Source: Catellatospora sp. TT07R-123 (GTDB lineage Bacteria; Actinomycetota; Actinomycetes; Mycobacteriales; Micromonosporaceae). From it: a DNA stretch of 64,000 nt. The position numbers were made by a program, and so were the translations under genes. The stretch spans positions 2,294,001 through 2,358,000 of the forward strand of contig NZ_BNEM01000001.1 in NCBI RefSeq assembly GCF_018327705.1. Reading direction: 5' to 3'. The notes below the pieces were generated by a model that did no database searches, was not told where the DNA came from, and saw only the letters and a list, made by a program, of their open reading frames with translations. Shown here piece by piece: positions 10,844 to 19,406 of the stretch (position 1 is its first letter; each line of letters starts with the position of its first letter).

Positions 10844-11169
10844 CAGGACCCCCGGTAGGTGGTGTAGCCGAACTTGCTCAGCAGCAGCGGCAGGTGCAGG
10901 TGCCGGACGGTGTCGGCGACGTCGAAGACGATGGTGACCTCGGGGAAGAAGCTGCCCAGGCCCTGGTACGCGGCGACGTCGAAGCGCAGCCCGTAGCGGC
11001 CGGGCAGCCACTGTTCGGCGGGCACCCAGTCGCGCAGCCGCCCGTCGGCGTCGGTGGTGCCCGTGGCGACGGTGCTCCAGCCGTACTGCCCCAGCCGCTG
11101 CAACGTCACCGGCACGTCGGCCGCGGGCTCCCCCCGGCAGGTGTCCAGCACATGCGTCGACAGGCTCAT
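10843..11169 (-). CDS. uraH: 5-hydroxyisourate hydrolase
   Basis: A transthyretin-like protein of 108 residues that hydrolyses the unstable urate oxidase product to OHCU. The three family signatures are intact: N-terminal LSTHVLDTCRGEPA, the central W/P-rich YGLRFDV region, and the C-terminal YTTYRGS ending on the conserved Tyr-Arg-Gly-Ser. The start ATG overlaps the OHCU decarboxylase stop (ATGA), so the two are translationally coupled. Confidence 0.96.
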   Translation of the reverse strand: MSLSTHVLDTCRGEPAADVPVTLQRLGQYGWSTVATGTTDADGRLRDWVPAEQWLPGRYGLRFDVAAYQGLGSFFPEVTIVFDVADTVRHLHLPLLLSKFGYTTYRGS

Positions 11170-11663
11170 GAGCTCATCAACTTCCGCAGGCGGTTGACGG
11201 TGATCGCGGTGAGCTCACGGCGTACGACCTCGCGCTCGGTCGCCGCGTCGTGCCCCAGCCGGGCCCGTGCCGCCGCGAGCATCTGGTCCGCGGAGCGCCC
11301 GCTGGCGAAGATCAGGAAGACGTGGCCGAACCGCTCCTCGTACGCCCGGTTCGCCGCGACCAGCGCCTGCGCCGTCGCCGCGTCGGCACCGGCCGCGCCC
11401 GCCTGCTCGCGCCGCGACCAGGCCGCCTCCCGGCTGTCGCCGCCCGCCCGCTCGCCGATGCGCGGATGCGCCGCCAGCGCCCGCTCCAGCTGCGGCCAGC
11501 CGAGCCGGTCCAGCACCATCTCGGCCGCCGCCACCAGCGCGTCCGCGTCCGCGTACGGCCGCCCGGCCGCCACCGCCGCCGCCCACGCGGGGCTGGCGCA
11601 GCAGGCGAGCAGTTCCGCCTCCGCCTGTGGCGCCGGCAGCTCGTTGAAAGCGGCTGTCGACAT
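11166..11663 (-). CDS. uraD: OHCU decarboxylase
   Basis: Converts 2-oxo-4-hydroxy-4-carboxy-5-ureidoimidazoline to S-allantoin. About 165 residues, with the active-site AHPRIGER, SRREQAG, ANRAYEERFGHVFLIFASGRSADQML and the C-terminal EVVRRELTAITVNRLRKL. It is the first gene of the operon. The ATG at 11663 (MSTAAFNELP) is preferred; an in-frame TTG at 11675 would add four residues. The 106-bp gap to the divergent regulator gene must contain the operon promoter. Confidence 0.94.
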   Translation of the reverse strand: MSTAAFNELPAPQAEAELLACCASPAWAAAVAAGRPYADADALVAAAEMVLDRLGWPQLERALAAHPRIGERAGGDSREAAWSRREQAGAAGADAATAQALVAANRAYEERFGHVFLIFASGRSADQMLAAARARLGHDAATEREVVRRELTAITVNRLRKLMSS

Positions 11664-11769
11664 GCACTGAGTCAACTGGCCCGCCCCGTACCGATGAAGC
11701 GTCAGATGTGCTGAAACCGCAACAATGCCTGGTTACCCTCTTCGGAGGTTACTACGAGGGCAGGTGCGG
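11664..11769. promoter_or_regulatory. divergent control region of the purine operon and pucR
   Basis: The only intergenic space between the leftward purine operon and the rightward PucR gene. It must hold both promoters and any operator. A GGTTAC direct repeat flanks CCTCTTCGGAGG (around 11730-11750), and GAGGGCAGG before 11770 is the likely pucR ribosome-binding site. I could not pick a convincing sigma-70 hexamer pair. Confidence 0.55.
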
Positions 11770-13293
11770 ATGCGGCTTCGTGACGTGCTGGAACAGCCCG
11801 GGTCGCGGCTGCCCGTGCTCGTGGGTGCGGATGAGCTCGACCGGCCGCTGACCCTGGCGTACACCACCGACCTGCTCGACCCGACCCGCTACCTGACCGG
11901 TGGCGAGGTGGTGCTCACCGGGATGATGTGGCGCCGCGACCCCGCCGACTCGGAGCTGTTCGTCTCGCGCCTGGCCGGTGCGGGGGTCGCCGCGCTCGGC
12001 GCCGGGGAGGGGCTGCTCGGACCGGTGCCCGACGACCTCGTCCAGGCGTGCGCCCGGCACGGGCTGCCGCTGTTCGCGGTCCCCGCCGACGTGTCGTTCC
12101 GCGAGGTCACCGACCGGATCAGCGCGGTGCTGTGGTCCGAACGCGAAGCCGGCGCGGTCGCCGCGCGCAGCCGCCAGCGCGGCCTGGTCGCCCGCCTGTC
12201 CGCCGGAGCCGATCTCCCCGAGGTATGGCCCGAATCCGGCGCCTGGCTGCTCAGCTGCACCGGCCGCACCGTCACCGGACCGGCTCTCACCCCCGACCCG
12301 GTCACCGCCACGGCCCGCCCGCCGACCGGCGACGCCCGCGCGGCCGCGGCACCGCCCGCCGCGCAGCTGGGGCGGCGCCTGGCGCGGGAGTTCCTGCGCG
12401 CCGCCGCGCTGCCGGTGCGGTGCGCGCTGGGCGGGCGGGAGTTCCACCTGGACGCGGTGCCGCCGGGCGAGCGGCCCGGCGGCGTGTTCGTCGTGGTGGA
12501 GGGGGACCCGGCGCCGCTGGAGAACCTGGTCGCGCTGGCCGCGCTCGACGCCGCCCGGCAGGACCGGGCCCGCCGCCTGGAACACCGGCTCGCCGAGCAG
12601 CTGGTCGCCACCCTGCGCACCGGCGCCGGACGCGCCGAGGTCGCCGCCGCGCTGCGGGCCTGCGGACTGCCGGACGCCGGGCCGCACACCGTGCTGTCCG
12701 CCGTCACGACCGGCGCCGACGCCGCGGCGCTGCTGGCCGAGCTGCTGCACCCGGCCGCCGCGGTCGTCGCCGCCGACGGGGACCGGGCCGTGGCCGTCGT
12801 CGCCGACGCCGGTCCGGCGATCCGCGACCAGGCCCGGCACCTGGTCTCGGCGGTGCGCGGGCTGCGGCTGACCGCCGGGATCAGCGAGGCCGCCGCCGAC
12901 CCGGCCGGGCTGCCGTCGGCCCTGGCCCAGGCCGAGCACGCGCTCGCGTACGCCGCGCAGCGGACGGGGCGGGTGCGCGTGGTCGGCAGCGCCGAGCTCG
13001 CCTCGCACGAGCTGCTGCTGGCCGCAGTGCCCCGGCACACCCGGGAGGCGTTCGCCGAGCGCCTGCTGGCACCCCTGCGGGAGTACGACGCCACCCACCG
13101 CGCCGACCTGGTGCACACCCTGCGCACCTTCCTCGACTGCGACGGCTCGTGGACCCGCTGCGCCGCCGCCATGCACCTGCACGTCAACACGCTGCGCTAC
13201 CGCATCGGCCGCATCAGCGCCCTGACCGGCCGCAACCTCGACCACTTCCCCGACCGCGTCGACCTGTACCTGGCGCTGCGCGCCGCCGCCTGA
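11770..13293 (+). CDS. pucR: PucR-family transcriptional regulator
   Basis: A 507-residue regulator with the standard layout: N-terminal PucR purine-sensing domain (MRLRDVLEQPG, then LDPTRYLTGGEVVLTGMMW and VPADVSFREVTDRI), a central GGDEF-like/linker region, and a C-terminal PucR helix-turn-helix (TLRTFLDCDGSWTRCAAAMHLHVNTLRYRIGRI). Known PucR proteins sense purine catabolites such as allantoin and control degradation genes, so this divergent gene is the obvious regulator of the leftward operon. The ATG at 11770 was chosen because GAGGGCAGG lies just upstream and the domain starts there; an ATG at 11725 in frame is a longer option. Confidence 0.9.
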   Translation: MRLRDVLEQPGSRLPVLVGADELDRPLTLAYTTDLLDPTRYLTGGEVVLTGMMWRRDPADSELFVSRLAGAGVAALGAGEGLLGPVPDDLVQACARHGLPLFAVPADVSFREVTDRISAVLWSEREAGAVAARSRQRGLVARLSAGADLPEVWPESGAWLLSCTGRTVTGPALTPDPVTATARPPTGDARAAAAPPAAQLGRRLAREFLRAAALPVRCALGGREFHLDAVPPGERPGGVFVVVEGDPAPLENLVALAALDAARQDRARRLEHRLAEQLVATLRTGAGRAEVAAALRACGLPDAGPHTVLSAVTTGADAAALLAELLHPAAAVVAADGDRAVAVVADAGPAIRDQARHLVSAVRGLRLTAGISEAAADPAGLPSALAQAEHALAYAAQRTGRVRVVGSAELASHELLLAAVPRHTREAFAERLLAPLREYDATHRADLVHTLRTFLDCDGSWTRCAAAMHLHVNTLRYRIGRISALTGRNLDHFPDRVDLYLALRAAA

Positions 13294-13322
13294 CCCGCGC
13301 CGCACCAGGTGGCGTGCGTGCA

Positions 13323-13376
13323 GGTTCGGGGAAAGTGCACGAATTCGGGGCCCGATTCCTACAGTTTCCCCGAAAC
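13323..13376. repeat. dispersed hairpin element, family A, copy 1
   Basis: An imperfect inverted repeat: TTCGGGGAAA (13325-13334) pairs with TTTCCCCGAA (13365-13374), and pairing continues inward with a few mismatches. It is closely similar along its whole length, including the centre, to 23303-23356 ten kilobases away. It sits between the convergent ends of pucR and the next gene, so it could also end transcription in both directions. Confidence 0.8.
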
Positions 13377-13386
13377 TGCGGGGCCG

Positions 13387-14064
13387 TCAGGCCTGCGGCA
13401 GCCCCCACGGCTGGATCCGCTTGACCGTGGTCGAGGACTGGAGGCGGAACTGCTGCGGCCCGGCGGCGGCCGGCGGGGCGAGCACCACCTCCAGTGCGAC
13501 GTTCGGGACGCCGGCCGGATCGGCCGCGGGCGCCTCGGCGACCCTGATCCCGATCGCCGTGCCGCCCAGCGGCCCGAACCGGGCGTAGACCGGGGGCACG
13601 GCGAGGCCCGCGCTGAACCCGGCTCCGCCCGGCGCCCGCACCCCGGCGGGCAGCGTGCCGTGGTAGCTGCTCAGGCTCGGGAAGTAGGTCCTGGCGAGCG
13701 GGTCGTACTCGTAGACGACGACAGCGATCGACGTGACCGCCCTGGCCAGCGACCGGGCCGCCATCATGCGCAGCTGCTGGGCGTTGGCCGGCGACACCCG
13801 GCCGCGCAGCGTGATGCTCTGGTCGGGCGCCGTCGACCAGCCCACGTACGACAGCACCGCGACCGCGTTGCTCGCGAACACCTCGGACCCGCCGGGCGCA
13901 CCCGGGTCGGCCGCCGGCGGCTTCGGGTCGATCGTGTGGAGGTCGGGGGCGACGACGGCGTCGCCGACGACCCACCCCACGATCCGGCCGAACGGCCGGT
14001 GCGTGTCCGGCGTGGCGTCGTATCCCTGCGCGACGTCCAGCTCGCGGACGTACTCGGTCGCCAT
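13387..14064 (-). CDS. hypothetical protein, 225 residues
   Basis: I do not recognise this protein. It has no signal peptide or membrane segment. The N-terminus reads MATEYVRELDVAQGYDATPD, and the middle alternates hydrophobic strands (AVAVLSYVGWS, TSIAVVVYEYDPLARTYFPSL) with Gly/Ala/Pro-rich loops, suggesting an all-beta fold. A good GGAGAGGC ribosome-binding site precedes the ATG at 14064, and GC3 bias fits real coding. It is alone, convergent with pucR and followed by hairpin element A. Weak similarity in feel to phage-tail or injection-tube proteins was noted but is not supported by a motif. Confidence 0.75.
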   Translation of the reverse strand: MATEYVRELDVAQGYDATPDTHRPFGRIVGWVVGDAVVAPDLHTIDPKPPAADPGAPGGSEVFASNAVAVLSYVGWSTAPDQSITLRGRVSPANAQQLRMMAARSLARAVTSIAVVVYEYDPLARTYFPSLSSYHGTLPAGVRAPGGAGFSAGLAVPPVYARFGPLGGTAIGIRVAEAPAADPAGVPNVALEVVLAPPAAAGPQQFRLQSSTTVKRIQPWGLPQA

Positions 14065-14217
14065 GTGTCTGCTGCCTCTCCTGTCGGCGGACGACCGCTG
14101 ACCGGCGTGCCCGTGGGGCAGCCGGTGCGGTGTTCGTCATACCTGAGTGACGGTGGGCGCGCGGTGATACCCGGGAGTCCGTGATCCGACAGCGCGGCCG
14201 TGGCCGCCGGTTTCAGG

Positions 14218-14901
14218 TCAGGCGCCGCCGCCGAGGACGGCGTCGCCCTCGGCGGTCTCCTCGGCCGGGGGCCGGTGCTTGTGCACCAGGGCGTCCAGGG
14301 AGGTGCCGGTGTCGTTGACCCGCAGCACGAACGGCCGCTGCGGGGTGTAGCGGATCGCGGTGATCGACGACGGCTCGACCTGGATGCGCTGGAACAGGTC
14401 CAGGTGCATGCCGAGCGCGTCGGCCACGATCGCCTTGATCACGTCGCCGTGGCTGCACGCGAGCCAGACGGCGTCGTGGCCGTGCGACTCGCTGATGCGC
14501 GCGTCCCAGGCGCGTACGGCGGTGACGGCGCGGTTGGCCATCGCCGCCATCGCCTCGCCGCCGGGGAAGGTGACTGCGGCCGGGTGGTGCTGCACCATCG
14601 CCCACAGCGGGTTGTCGGCCAGCTCCTTCAGGCCCCGGCCGGACCACTCGCCGTACCCGCACTCGCGCAGGCCGTCCTCGGGCGTGACCGGGGTGCCCGG
14701 CAGCGCGAGGTCCAGCGTCTGGCGGCAGCGCAGCAGCGGGCTGCTGATCACCACGGCCAGCGGCAGCCCGGACAGCCGGGCACCGGCCTGCCGGGCCTGT
14801 TCGGTGCCGAACTCGTCCAGCTCGACCGGGAGGTCGCCGGCGAGGATGCCGTCGGCGTTGGCGGTGGTGCGACCGTGTCGCAGCAGCAGTAGCGTGGCCA
14901 C
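14218..14901 (-). CDS. histidine phosphatase family protein (MSMEG_4193-like)
   Basis: A phosphoglycerate-mutase-fold phosphatase of 227 residues. LLLLRHGRT near residue 5 holds the phosphorylated His and the Arg; SSPLLRCRQT, the acid EC(G)YGEWSGR and LACSHGDVIKAI complete the active site. Layout and position next to uppP fit the actinobacterial MSMEG_4193 subfamily. Substrate is unknown. The start GTG at 14901 (VATLLLLRHG) is 10 nt downstream of the uppP stop, so the two are likely co-transcribed. Its usual partner, a DUF3090 protein, is not present here. Confidence 0.85.
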   Translation of the reverse strand: MATLLLLRHGRTTANADGILAGDLPVELDEFGTEQARQAGARLSGLPLAVVISSPLLRCRQTLDLALPGTPVTPEDGLRECGYGEWSGRGLKELADNPLWAMVQHHPAAVTFPGGEAMAAMANRAVTAVRAWDARISESHGHDAVWLACSHGDVIKAIVADALGMHLDLFQRIQVEPSSITAIRYTPQRPFVLRVNDTGTSLDALVHKHRPPAEETAEGDAVLGGGA

Positions 14902-14911
14902 GTCGCCCAGC

Positions 14912-15748
14912 CTAGGTGGCGCTGATGGTGCTGGTGGCGAGCAGCGCGATGATCGCACCGCCGAGGATCACCCGATACCAGACGAACGCCATCAGGGTGT
15001 GGTGGGCGACGAACTTGAGCAGCCAGGCGATCGACGCGTACGCCACGAGGAAGCTCACCAGCGTGCCGACGCCGAGCGCCGCCCCGCTGACCGCGTCGCC
15101 GCCCAGCGCGTCCTTCAGCTCGTAGACGCCGGCCGCGACCAGCGCGGGGACGCCCAGGAAGAACGACAGCCGGGTGGCGGTGACGCGGTCGAGGTCGCGC
15201 AGCAGACCGGTGGTGATGGTGGCGCCGGAGCGGGACACGCCCGGGATCAGGGCCAGGCACTGGGCGAAGCCGATGATCAGGGTGTCCTTGAGGGTGAGCT
15301 GCTTCTCCGAGCGGATCTGGGTGGCGGCGTACTCGGCGAAGGCCATCACGCCCGCCCACACGATCATGGAGCCCGCCACGAACCACAGGCTGCGCAGCGG
15401 GCCGGTGATCAGGTCCTTGCCGAGGAAGCCCACGACGCCGATCGGGATGGAGCCGGCGATGACGTACCAGGCCAGGCGGTAGTCGAGGTCGTCGCGGGCG
15501 TCTTTGGAGAAGACGCCCTTGAACCAGGCGGAGGCCAGCCGCCCGATGTCCTTGGCGAAGTAGACCAGCACCGCCGCGATCGCCCCGATCTGGATCACGG
15601 CGGTGAACGCGGTGACGGCCGTGTCGTCGATCGGCAGGCCCATCAGCTTCTCGGTGATGGTCAGGTGCCCCGTCGAGGAGATCGGGAGGAATTCGGTGAT
15701 GCCCTCCACGATGCCTAGGACGATCGCCTGCCAGATCGTGATCTCCAC
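14912..15748 (-). CDS. uppP: undecaprenyl-diphosphatase
   Basis: Integral membrane enzyme (278 residues, about eight helices) that dephosphorylates undecaprenyl diphosphate to recycle the lipid carrier for cell-wall synthesis; its loss or gain affects bacitracin tolerance. Both catalytic motifs are intact: EGITEFLPISSTGH near residue 15 and PGVSRSGATITTGL near residue 170. The GTG start directly abuts the stop of the upstream oxidoreductase gene, giving a compact three-gene run with the phosphatase downstream. Confidence 0.95.
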   Translation of the reverse strand: MEITIWQAIVLGIVEGITEFLPISSTGHLTITEKLMGLPIDDTAVTAFTAVIQIGAIAAVLVYFAKDIGRLASAWFKGVFSKDARDDLDYRLAWYVIAGSIPIGVVGFLGKDLITGPLRSLWFVAGSMIVWAGVMAFAEYAATQIRSEKQLTLKDTLIIGFAQCLALIPGVSRSGATITTGLLRDLDRVTATRLSFFLGVPALVAAGVYELKDALGGDAVSGAALGVGTLVSFLVAYASIAWLLKFVAHHTLMAFVWYRVILGGAIIALLATSTISAT

Positions 15749-16801
15749 CTAGTCTCCCAGTCCACTCTCCGCGTACGCCTCAGCAACAGTACGCAACGTC
15801 TCCCGGCCCGAGTCGGCGTCTGCGACGAACAGCGCCAGCGACAGCGTAGTCACGCCCGCGTCGGCGAAGTCACGCAGGCGCCGGGCGATGCGGTCCTTGG
15901 GCCCGAGCAGGGACGTCCGGTCGATGAACTCCATCGGCACGGCCTCGGCCGCGTCGCGGTGGCGCCCGGCCAGGAACAGCTCCTGCACCTGCTCGGCGGC
16001 CTCGCCGTAGCCCATGCGGGTGGCGAGCTGGTTGTAGAAGTTCTGCTGGCGGCTGCCCATGCCGCCGACGTACAGCGCCGCGTACGCGCGGACCAGCTCG
16101 GCACACATGCTCACATCGTCGCCGACCACCACCGGCACCGTCGGCACGACGTCGAAACCGGCCATGGTCTTGCCGGCCTTCTGCCGTCCGCGCTCGATCG
16201 CGGCGAGCTGCTCGGCGGCGAACTCGGGCGCGTAGAAGACGGCCAGCCAGCCGTCGGCGATCTCCCCGGCGAGCTCCAGGTTCTTCGGGCCGACCGCGGC
16301 CAGGTAGATCGGGATCTCGGTGCGCAGCGGGTGGAAGTTCAGCCGCAGCGACTTGCCGGGGCCGTCGGGCAGCGGCAGGGTGTGGAACTCGCCGTCGTAG
16401 CTGACCTGCTTGCGGCTCAGGGCCAGCTTGACGATGTCGACGTACTCCCGGGTGCGCGCCAGCGGCTTGCCGAACCGTACGCCGTGCCAGCCCTCGGAGA
16501 CCTGCGGCCCGGACACGCCCAGCCCGAGCCGGAACCGGCCGCCGGACAGGGTGTCGATGGTGGCGGCGGTCATCGCGGTGGCGGCCGGGGTGCGGCCGGG
16601 GATCTGCATCACGGCGCTGCCGACGTCGATGCGCTCGGTGTGCGCCGCGATCCAGGTCACCAGGCTCGGCGAGTCGGAGCCGTACGCCTCGGCGACCCAC
16701 GCGCTGGCGAAGCCCAGCCGGTCGGCCTCCTGGGCCAGCTCGACCAGCGTGGCCGGGGTCGACCAGGGGGTGAGGTATCCGATGTTGAGTCCGAGCTTCA
16801 T
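15749..16801 (-). CDS. LLM-class F420-dependent oxidoreductase
   Basis: A 350-residue luciferase-like TIM-barrel oxidoreductase. MKLGLNIGYL, WVAEAYGSDSPSLVTWIAAHT, VGSAVMQIPGRTPAATAMTAATIDTLSGGRFRLGLGVSGPQV and the IYLAAVGPKNLELAGEIADGW segment match the F420-dependent group of actinobacteria. The substrate cannot be read. It is the first gene of the run with uppP and the phosphatase, an order conserved in many actinomycetes as far as I recall. Confidence 0.88.
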   Translation of the reverse strand: MKLGLNIGYLTPWSTPATLVELAQEADRLGFASAWVAEAYGSDSPSLVTWIAAHTERIDVGSAVMQIPGRTPAATAMTAATIDTLSGGRFRLGLGVSGPQVSEGWHGVRFGKPLARTREYVDIVKLALSRKQVSYDGEFHTLPLPDGPGKSLRLNFHPLRTEIPIYLAAVGPKNLELAGEIADGWLAVFYAPEFAAEQLAAIERGRQKAGKTMAGFDVVPTVPVVVGDDVSMCAELVRAYAALYVGGMGSRQQNFYNQLATRMGYGEAAEQVQELFLAGRHRDAAEAVPMEFIDRTSLLGPKDRIARRLRDFADAGVTTLSLALFVADADSGRETLRTVAEAYAESGLGD

Positions 16802-16904
16802 GGCGCGCCCTCCCAGGCCGGTGCCCGCACCGGCGCGGACCCCGCCAGGTTACCGGCTAGTAGCGATCATGTGAAGCATGACCCGTGCCTTGCTCGCGGG
16901 GCCG

Positions 16905-17750
16905 TCAGGCGGCGGCGCCCAGCACCTCGCGCAGGCGCCGCGCGTACGCCCGGGGATGGGTGGTGTTGCCGTTGTGCCCGCCCGGGAAGTCGACCGCGGG
17001 CGTGCCCAGCAGCGCGGCCAGCTCCATCGCGCAGCGGTGGTCGAAGACGTGGTGCGGGGTGGTCCGGCCGTACGCGGGGACGATGGGAACGCCTGCGGCC
17101 CGGACCGCCGCCGGGTCGAGGACGTCGTCCACGACCGCGGTGAAGTCGCGCTCGATGAACACGTCGAAGTTCGCGACGCGGCGGGCGTCCATCGGCTGCG
17201 CGGTGAGCCCGGGTTCGGCGTCGGGGTTGGCCGGATCGATGCCGAGCACCTGGGCGATCTGCCCGAGTGCCGCCCGCAGGCCCTCGGCCCGGTAGAGCCG
17301 CTGCAGGTCGCGCAGTTCCTCCTGGTGGAAGTCCTGCTCGGTGGGCGGCAGCAGCCGGGGCGCGACCGGCTCGTGCGCGACCAGCACCGCGAGCTGCTCC
17401 GGGTGGCGCACCGCCAGGTGCATGCCGATGACCGCGCCGAGGCTGCATCCGAGCATCCGGGCGGGCCGGTCGGTCAGCGCCGCGAGCAGCCGGTGCACGT
17501 CATCGGCGTGGTCGGCCATCGTCCAGGGCCGGGCCGGATCGGCCGGGACGCTGCGGGACAGGCCGCGGCGGTCGTACGTCACCACGGTGTAGTCGGCGGC
17601 GAGCCGGTCCACCAGGTCGGTGCTGCGCCCGGCGTCGCCCTCCCCGCTCTGGGAGATCAGCAGCAGCGGGCCGGTGCCGCGCACCTCGTAGTAGAGCTCG
17701 GCACCGGGCACGGACAGCGTGGCGGCCTGCGCCGCGTTCGTGGTCGTCAT
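16905..17750 (-). CDS. alpha/beta hydrolase under MarR control
   Basis: A 281-residue serine hydrolase. Motifs are LLISQSGEGD (oxyanion region), YDRRGLSRS, nucleophile elbow GCSLGAVIG with Ser near residue 145, and FPGGHNGNTTHP carrying the catalytic His near residue 260. The acid is probably the Asp of DVLDPAAV. Substrate unknown; small esters or antibiotic-like compounds are typical for such pairs. It is divergent from a MarR regulator, and the 69-bp gap is filled by a clear double operator, so repression by that MarR protein is likely. Confidence 0.85.
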   Translation of the reverse strand: MTTTNAAQAATLSVPGAELYYEVRGTGPLLLISQSGEGDAGRSTDLVDRLAADYTVVTYDRRGLSRSVPADPARPWTMADHADDVHRLLAALTDRPARMLGCSLGAVIGMHLAVRHPEQLAVLVAHEPVAPRLLPPTEQDFHQEELRDLQRLYRAEGLRAALGQIAQVLGIDPANPDAEPGLTAQPMDARRVANFDVFIERDFTAVVDDVLDPAAVRAAGVPIVPAYGRTTPHHVFDHRCAMELAALLGTPAVDFPGGHNGNTTHPRAYARRLREVLGAAA

Positions 17751-17766
17751 GCCTTCAACCTAACCC

Positions 17767-17806
17767 ATCATTTCTGATGTATCAAGTCTGATGCATCAGA
17801 AATGAT
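17767..17806. promoter_or_regulatory. overlapping MarR-type operators
   Basis: The intergenic region holds a 13-bp perfect inverted repeat, ATCATTTCTGATG at 17767-17779 and CATCAGAAATGAT at 17794-17806. Inside it lies a perfect 14-bp palindrome TCTGATGCATCAGA (17787-17800). A second, weaker site TTCTGATGTATCAAG starts at 17772. The two TGATG(C/T)ATCA cores are 18 bp apart, consistent with two repressor dimers on one face. It covers both promoters. Confidence 0.85.
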
Positions 17807-17819
17807 GTAGGCTGCCCGC

Positions 17820-18284
17820 ATGAACGGAGTCGACCTGTTCCTGCTCGGGCGCACGCTGATGAAGATCGGCGAGGAGGCCATCCCCAGTCCGGCGGGCGGT
17901 CAGCACCTGGCCGACCGGACCGTCCTGATCGTCGCCGCCGACGTCGCCGCCCATCCCGGCAGCTCGATCAGCGAGATCACCGAGCGCATCGGGTTCCCGC
18001 AGAGCGCCGTGTCCGGCAGCGTCGCGCGGCTGCGCGACGCCGGGGCGGTCCGCACCGCTACCGACCCCGCCGACCGGCGCCGCCAGCTCGTACACCCTGC
18101 CGAGCAGGTCTCCGACCGGGTCGCCGCGATCCGCGCCAGCGGCGTCGAGGCGGCGCTGGCGGCCGCGCTGGGCACAGCCGACCCCGGCCGGCTGGCGGAG
18201 GTCGTCGCCGCATTGGACACCCTCGCCCGCCATCTGGGCCCGGCGGCGCTGACCAAGCTGCGCCGCCCCGGCGGCACCGCCTGA
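17820..18284 (+). CDS. MarR-family transcriptional regulator
   Basis: A 154-residue winged-helix protein. The N-terminal helix is FLLGRTLMKIGEEAI; the helix-turn-helix is SISEITERIGFPQSAVSGSVARLRDAGAV (residues ~50-80), and the wing is the characteristic DPADRRRQL. The C-terminal helix would dimerise. MarR proteins usually repress a divergent gene and themselves and release DNA when bound by a phenolic or drug-like ligand. The palindromic site between this gene and the hydrolase supports that arrangement. Confidence 0.88.
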   Translation: MNGVDLFLLGRTLMKIGEEAIPSPAGGQHLADRTVLIVAADVAAHPGSSISEITERIGFPQSAVSGSVARLRDAGAVRTATDPADRRRQLVHPAEQVSDRVAAIRASGVEAALAAALGTADPGRLAEVVAALDTLARHLGPAALTKLRRPGGTA

Positions 18285-18320
18285 CCGGACCACGGATCCG
18301 CGGCGCCCAGCCGAGGCGAA

Positions 18321-18326
18321 TACAGT
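18321..18326 (+). promoter_or_regulatory. -10 element of a probably leaderless promoter
   Basis: TACAGT ends 7 nt before the ATG of the aldo/keto reductase gene, so transcription would start at or next to the start codon. No Shine-Dalgarno sequence is present in that gap. Leaderless mRNAs are common in actinobacteria; the call rests on spacing alone. Confidence 0.45.
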
Positions 18327-18333
18327 TCAGGAC

Positions 18334-19305
18334 ATGCAGCAGCGGCCGCTCGGCAACAGCGGGATGGTGGTCTCCCGGCTGGCCCTGGGCACCATGACGT
18401 GGGGTCTGGACACCGACCCCGACGACGCCGGCGCCCAGCTCAAGGCGTATGTGGACGCCGGCGGCACCCTCATCGACACCGCCGACGTGTACGCCGACGG
18501 CGAGGCCGAGGCCGTGCTGGGCACCCTGCTCGACGCCATGGTGTCGCGCGACGACATCCTCATCGTCGCCAAGGCCGGGCTGCGCGCCCGCGCCGGGCGC
18601 CGCCACGACGGCTCGCGCGGGCACCTGCTGCGCACCCTCGACACCACCCTGCGCCGCCTCGGCGTGTCGTACGTGGACCTGTGGCAGGTGCACGGCAGCG
18701 ACCCGGACACGCCCTGGGAGGAGACCCTCGCGGCGCTCGACCATGCCGTGGCCGCCGGAAAGGCCCGCTACGCCGGGGTGTCCAACTTCTCCGGCTGGCA
18801 GACCGCCCGCGCCGCGACCTGGCAGAAGGCCTGGCCCGGCCGCGCACCCATCGTCGCCACGCAGATGGAGTACAGCCTGCTCCAGCGCGGCATCGAGCGC
18901 GAGGTGCTGCCCGCGTGCGCGGCGCTGGGCATCGGGGTGCTGCCCTGGTCACCGCTGGGGCGCGGGGTGCTGACCGGCAAGTACCGCCACGGGCGGCCCG
19001 CCGACTCGCGCGGGGCGTCGCCGCACTTCGAGCGCTTCGTGCTGCCGTACCTGCAACCGCGGTGCTCGGCGATCGTCGAGGCGGTCGCCACCGCCGCCGA
19101 CGGGCTCGGCGTCAGCCCGGCCGAGGTGGCGCTGGCCTGGGTCCGCGACCGGCCCGGGGTGACCGCCCCCGTGCTCGGCGCCCGCGACGTCGGCCAGCTC
19201 ATGGCGGCGCTCCAGGTCGAGGACGTCGCGCTGCCGTCCGAGATCTCCCGCGCCCTCGACGACGTCTCCGCCATCGCCATCACCTACCCCGAACTCGAGG
19301 TCTGA
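18334..19305 (+). CDS. aldo/keto reductase
   Basis: NADPH-dependent (beta/alpha)8-barrel reductase of 323 residues. The catalytic tetrad is visible: Asp and Tyr in LIDTADVYADG, Lys in ILIVAKAGL and His in LWQVHGSD. GVSNFSGWQ and LPWSPLGRGVLTGKY bind cofactor. The form is that of the AKR11-13-like bacterial group; substrate is not readable. It stands before a DUF5703 gene on the same strand, a neighbourhood shared by many actinomycetes. Confidence 0.92.
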   Translation: MQQRPLGNSGMVVSRLALGTMTWGLDTDPDDAGAQLKAYVDAGGTLIDTADVYADGEAEAVLGTLLDAMVSRDDILIVAKAGLRARAGRRHDGSRGHLLRTLDTTLRRLGVSYVDLWQVHGSDPDTPWEETLAALDHAVAAGKARYAGVSNFSGWQTARAATWQKAWPGRAPIVATQMEYSLLQRGIEREVLPACAALGIGVLPWSPLGRGVLTGKYRHGRPADSRGASPHFERFVLPYLQPRCSAIVEAVATAADGLGVSPAEVALAWVRDRPGVTAPVLGARDVGQLMAALQVEDVALPSEISRALDDVSAIAITYPELEV

Positions 19306-19406
19306 CCCGCCCGCCCCGCCCTGACGTCCCCGGGGCGCGTGAATTCCCAGGTCGCGGGATATGGCCCGTGCTTGCCGAAGGCGCCGCGAAGGAGCACGAT
19401 CGGTGC

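Noticed and set aside
13387-14064. Contractile injection or phage-tail gene
   Set aside because: No other phage or injection-system gene lies nearby, and no motif supports it.
14065-14217. Possible riboswitch or small RNA in the gap upstream of the hypothetical gene
   Set aside because: No recognisable aptamer elements or terminator hairpin were found; I see nothing definite in this stretch.
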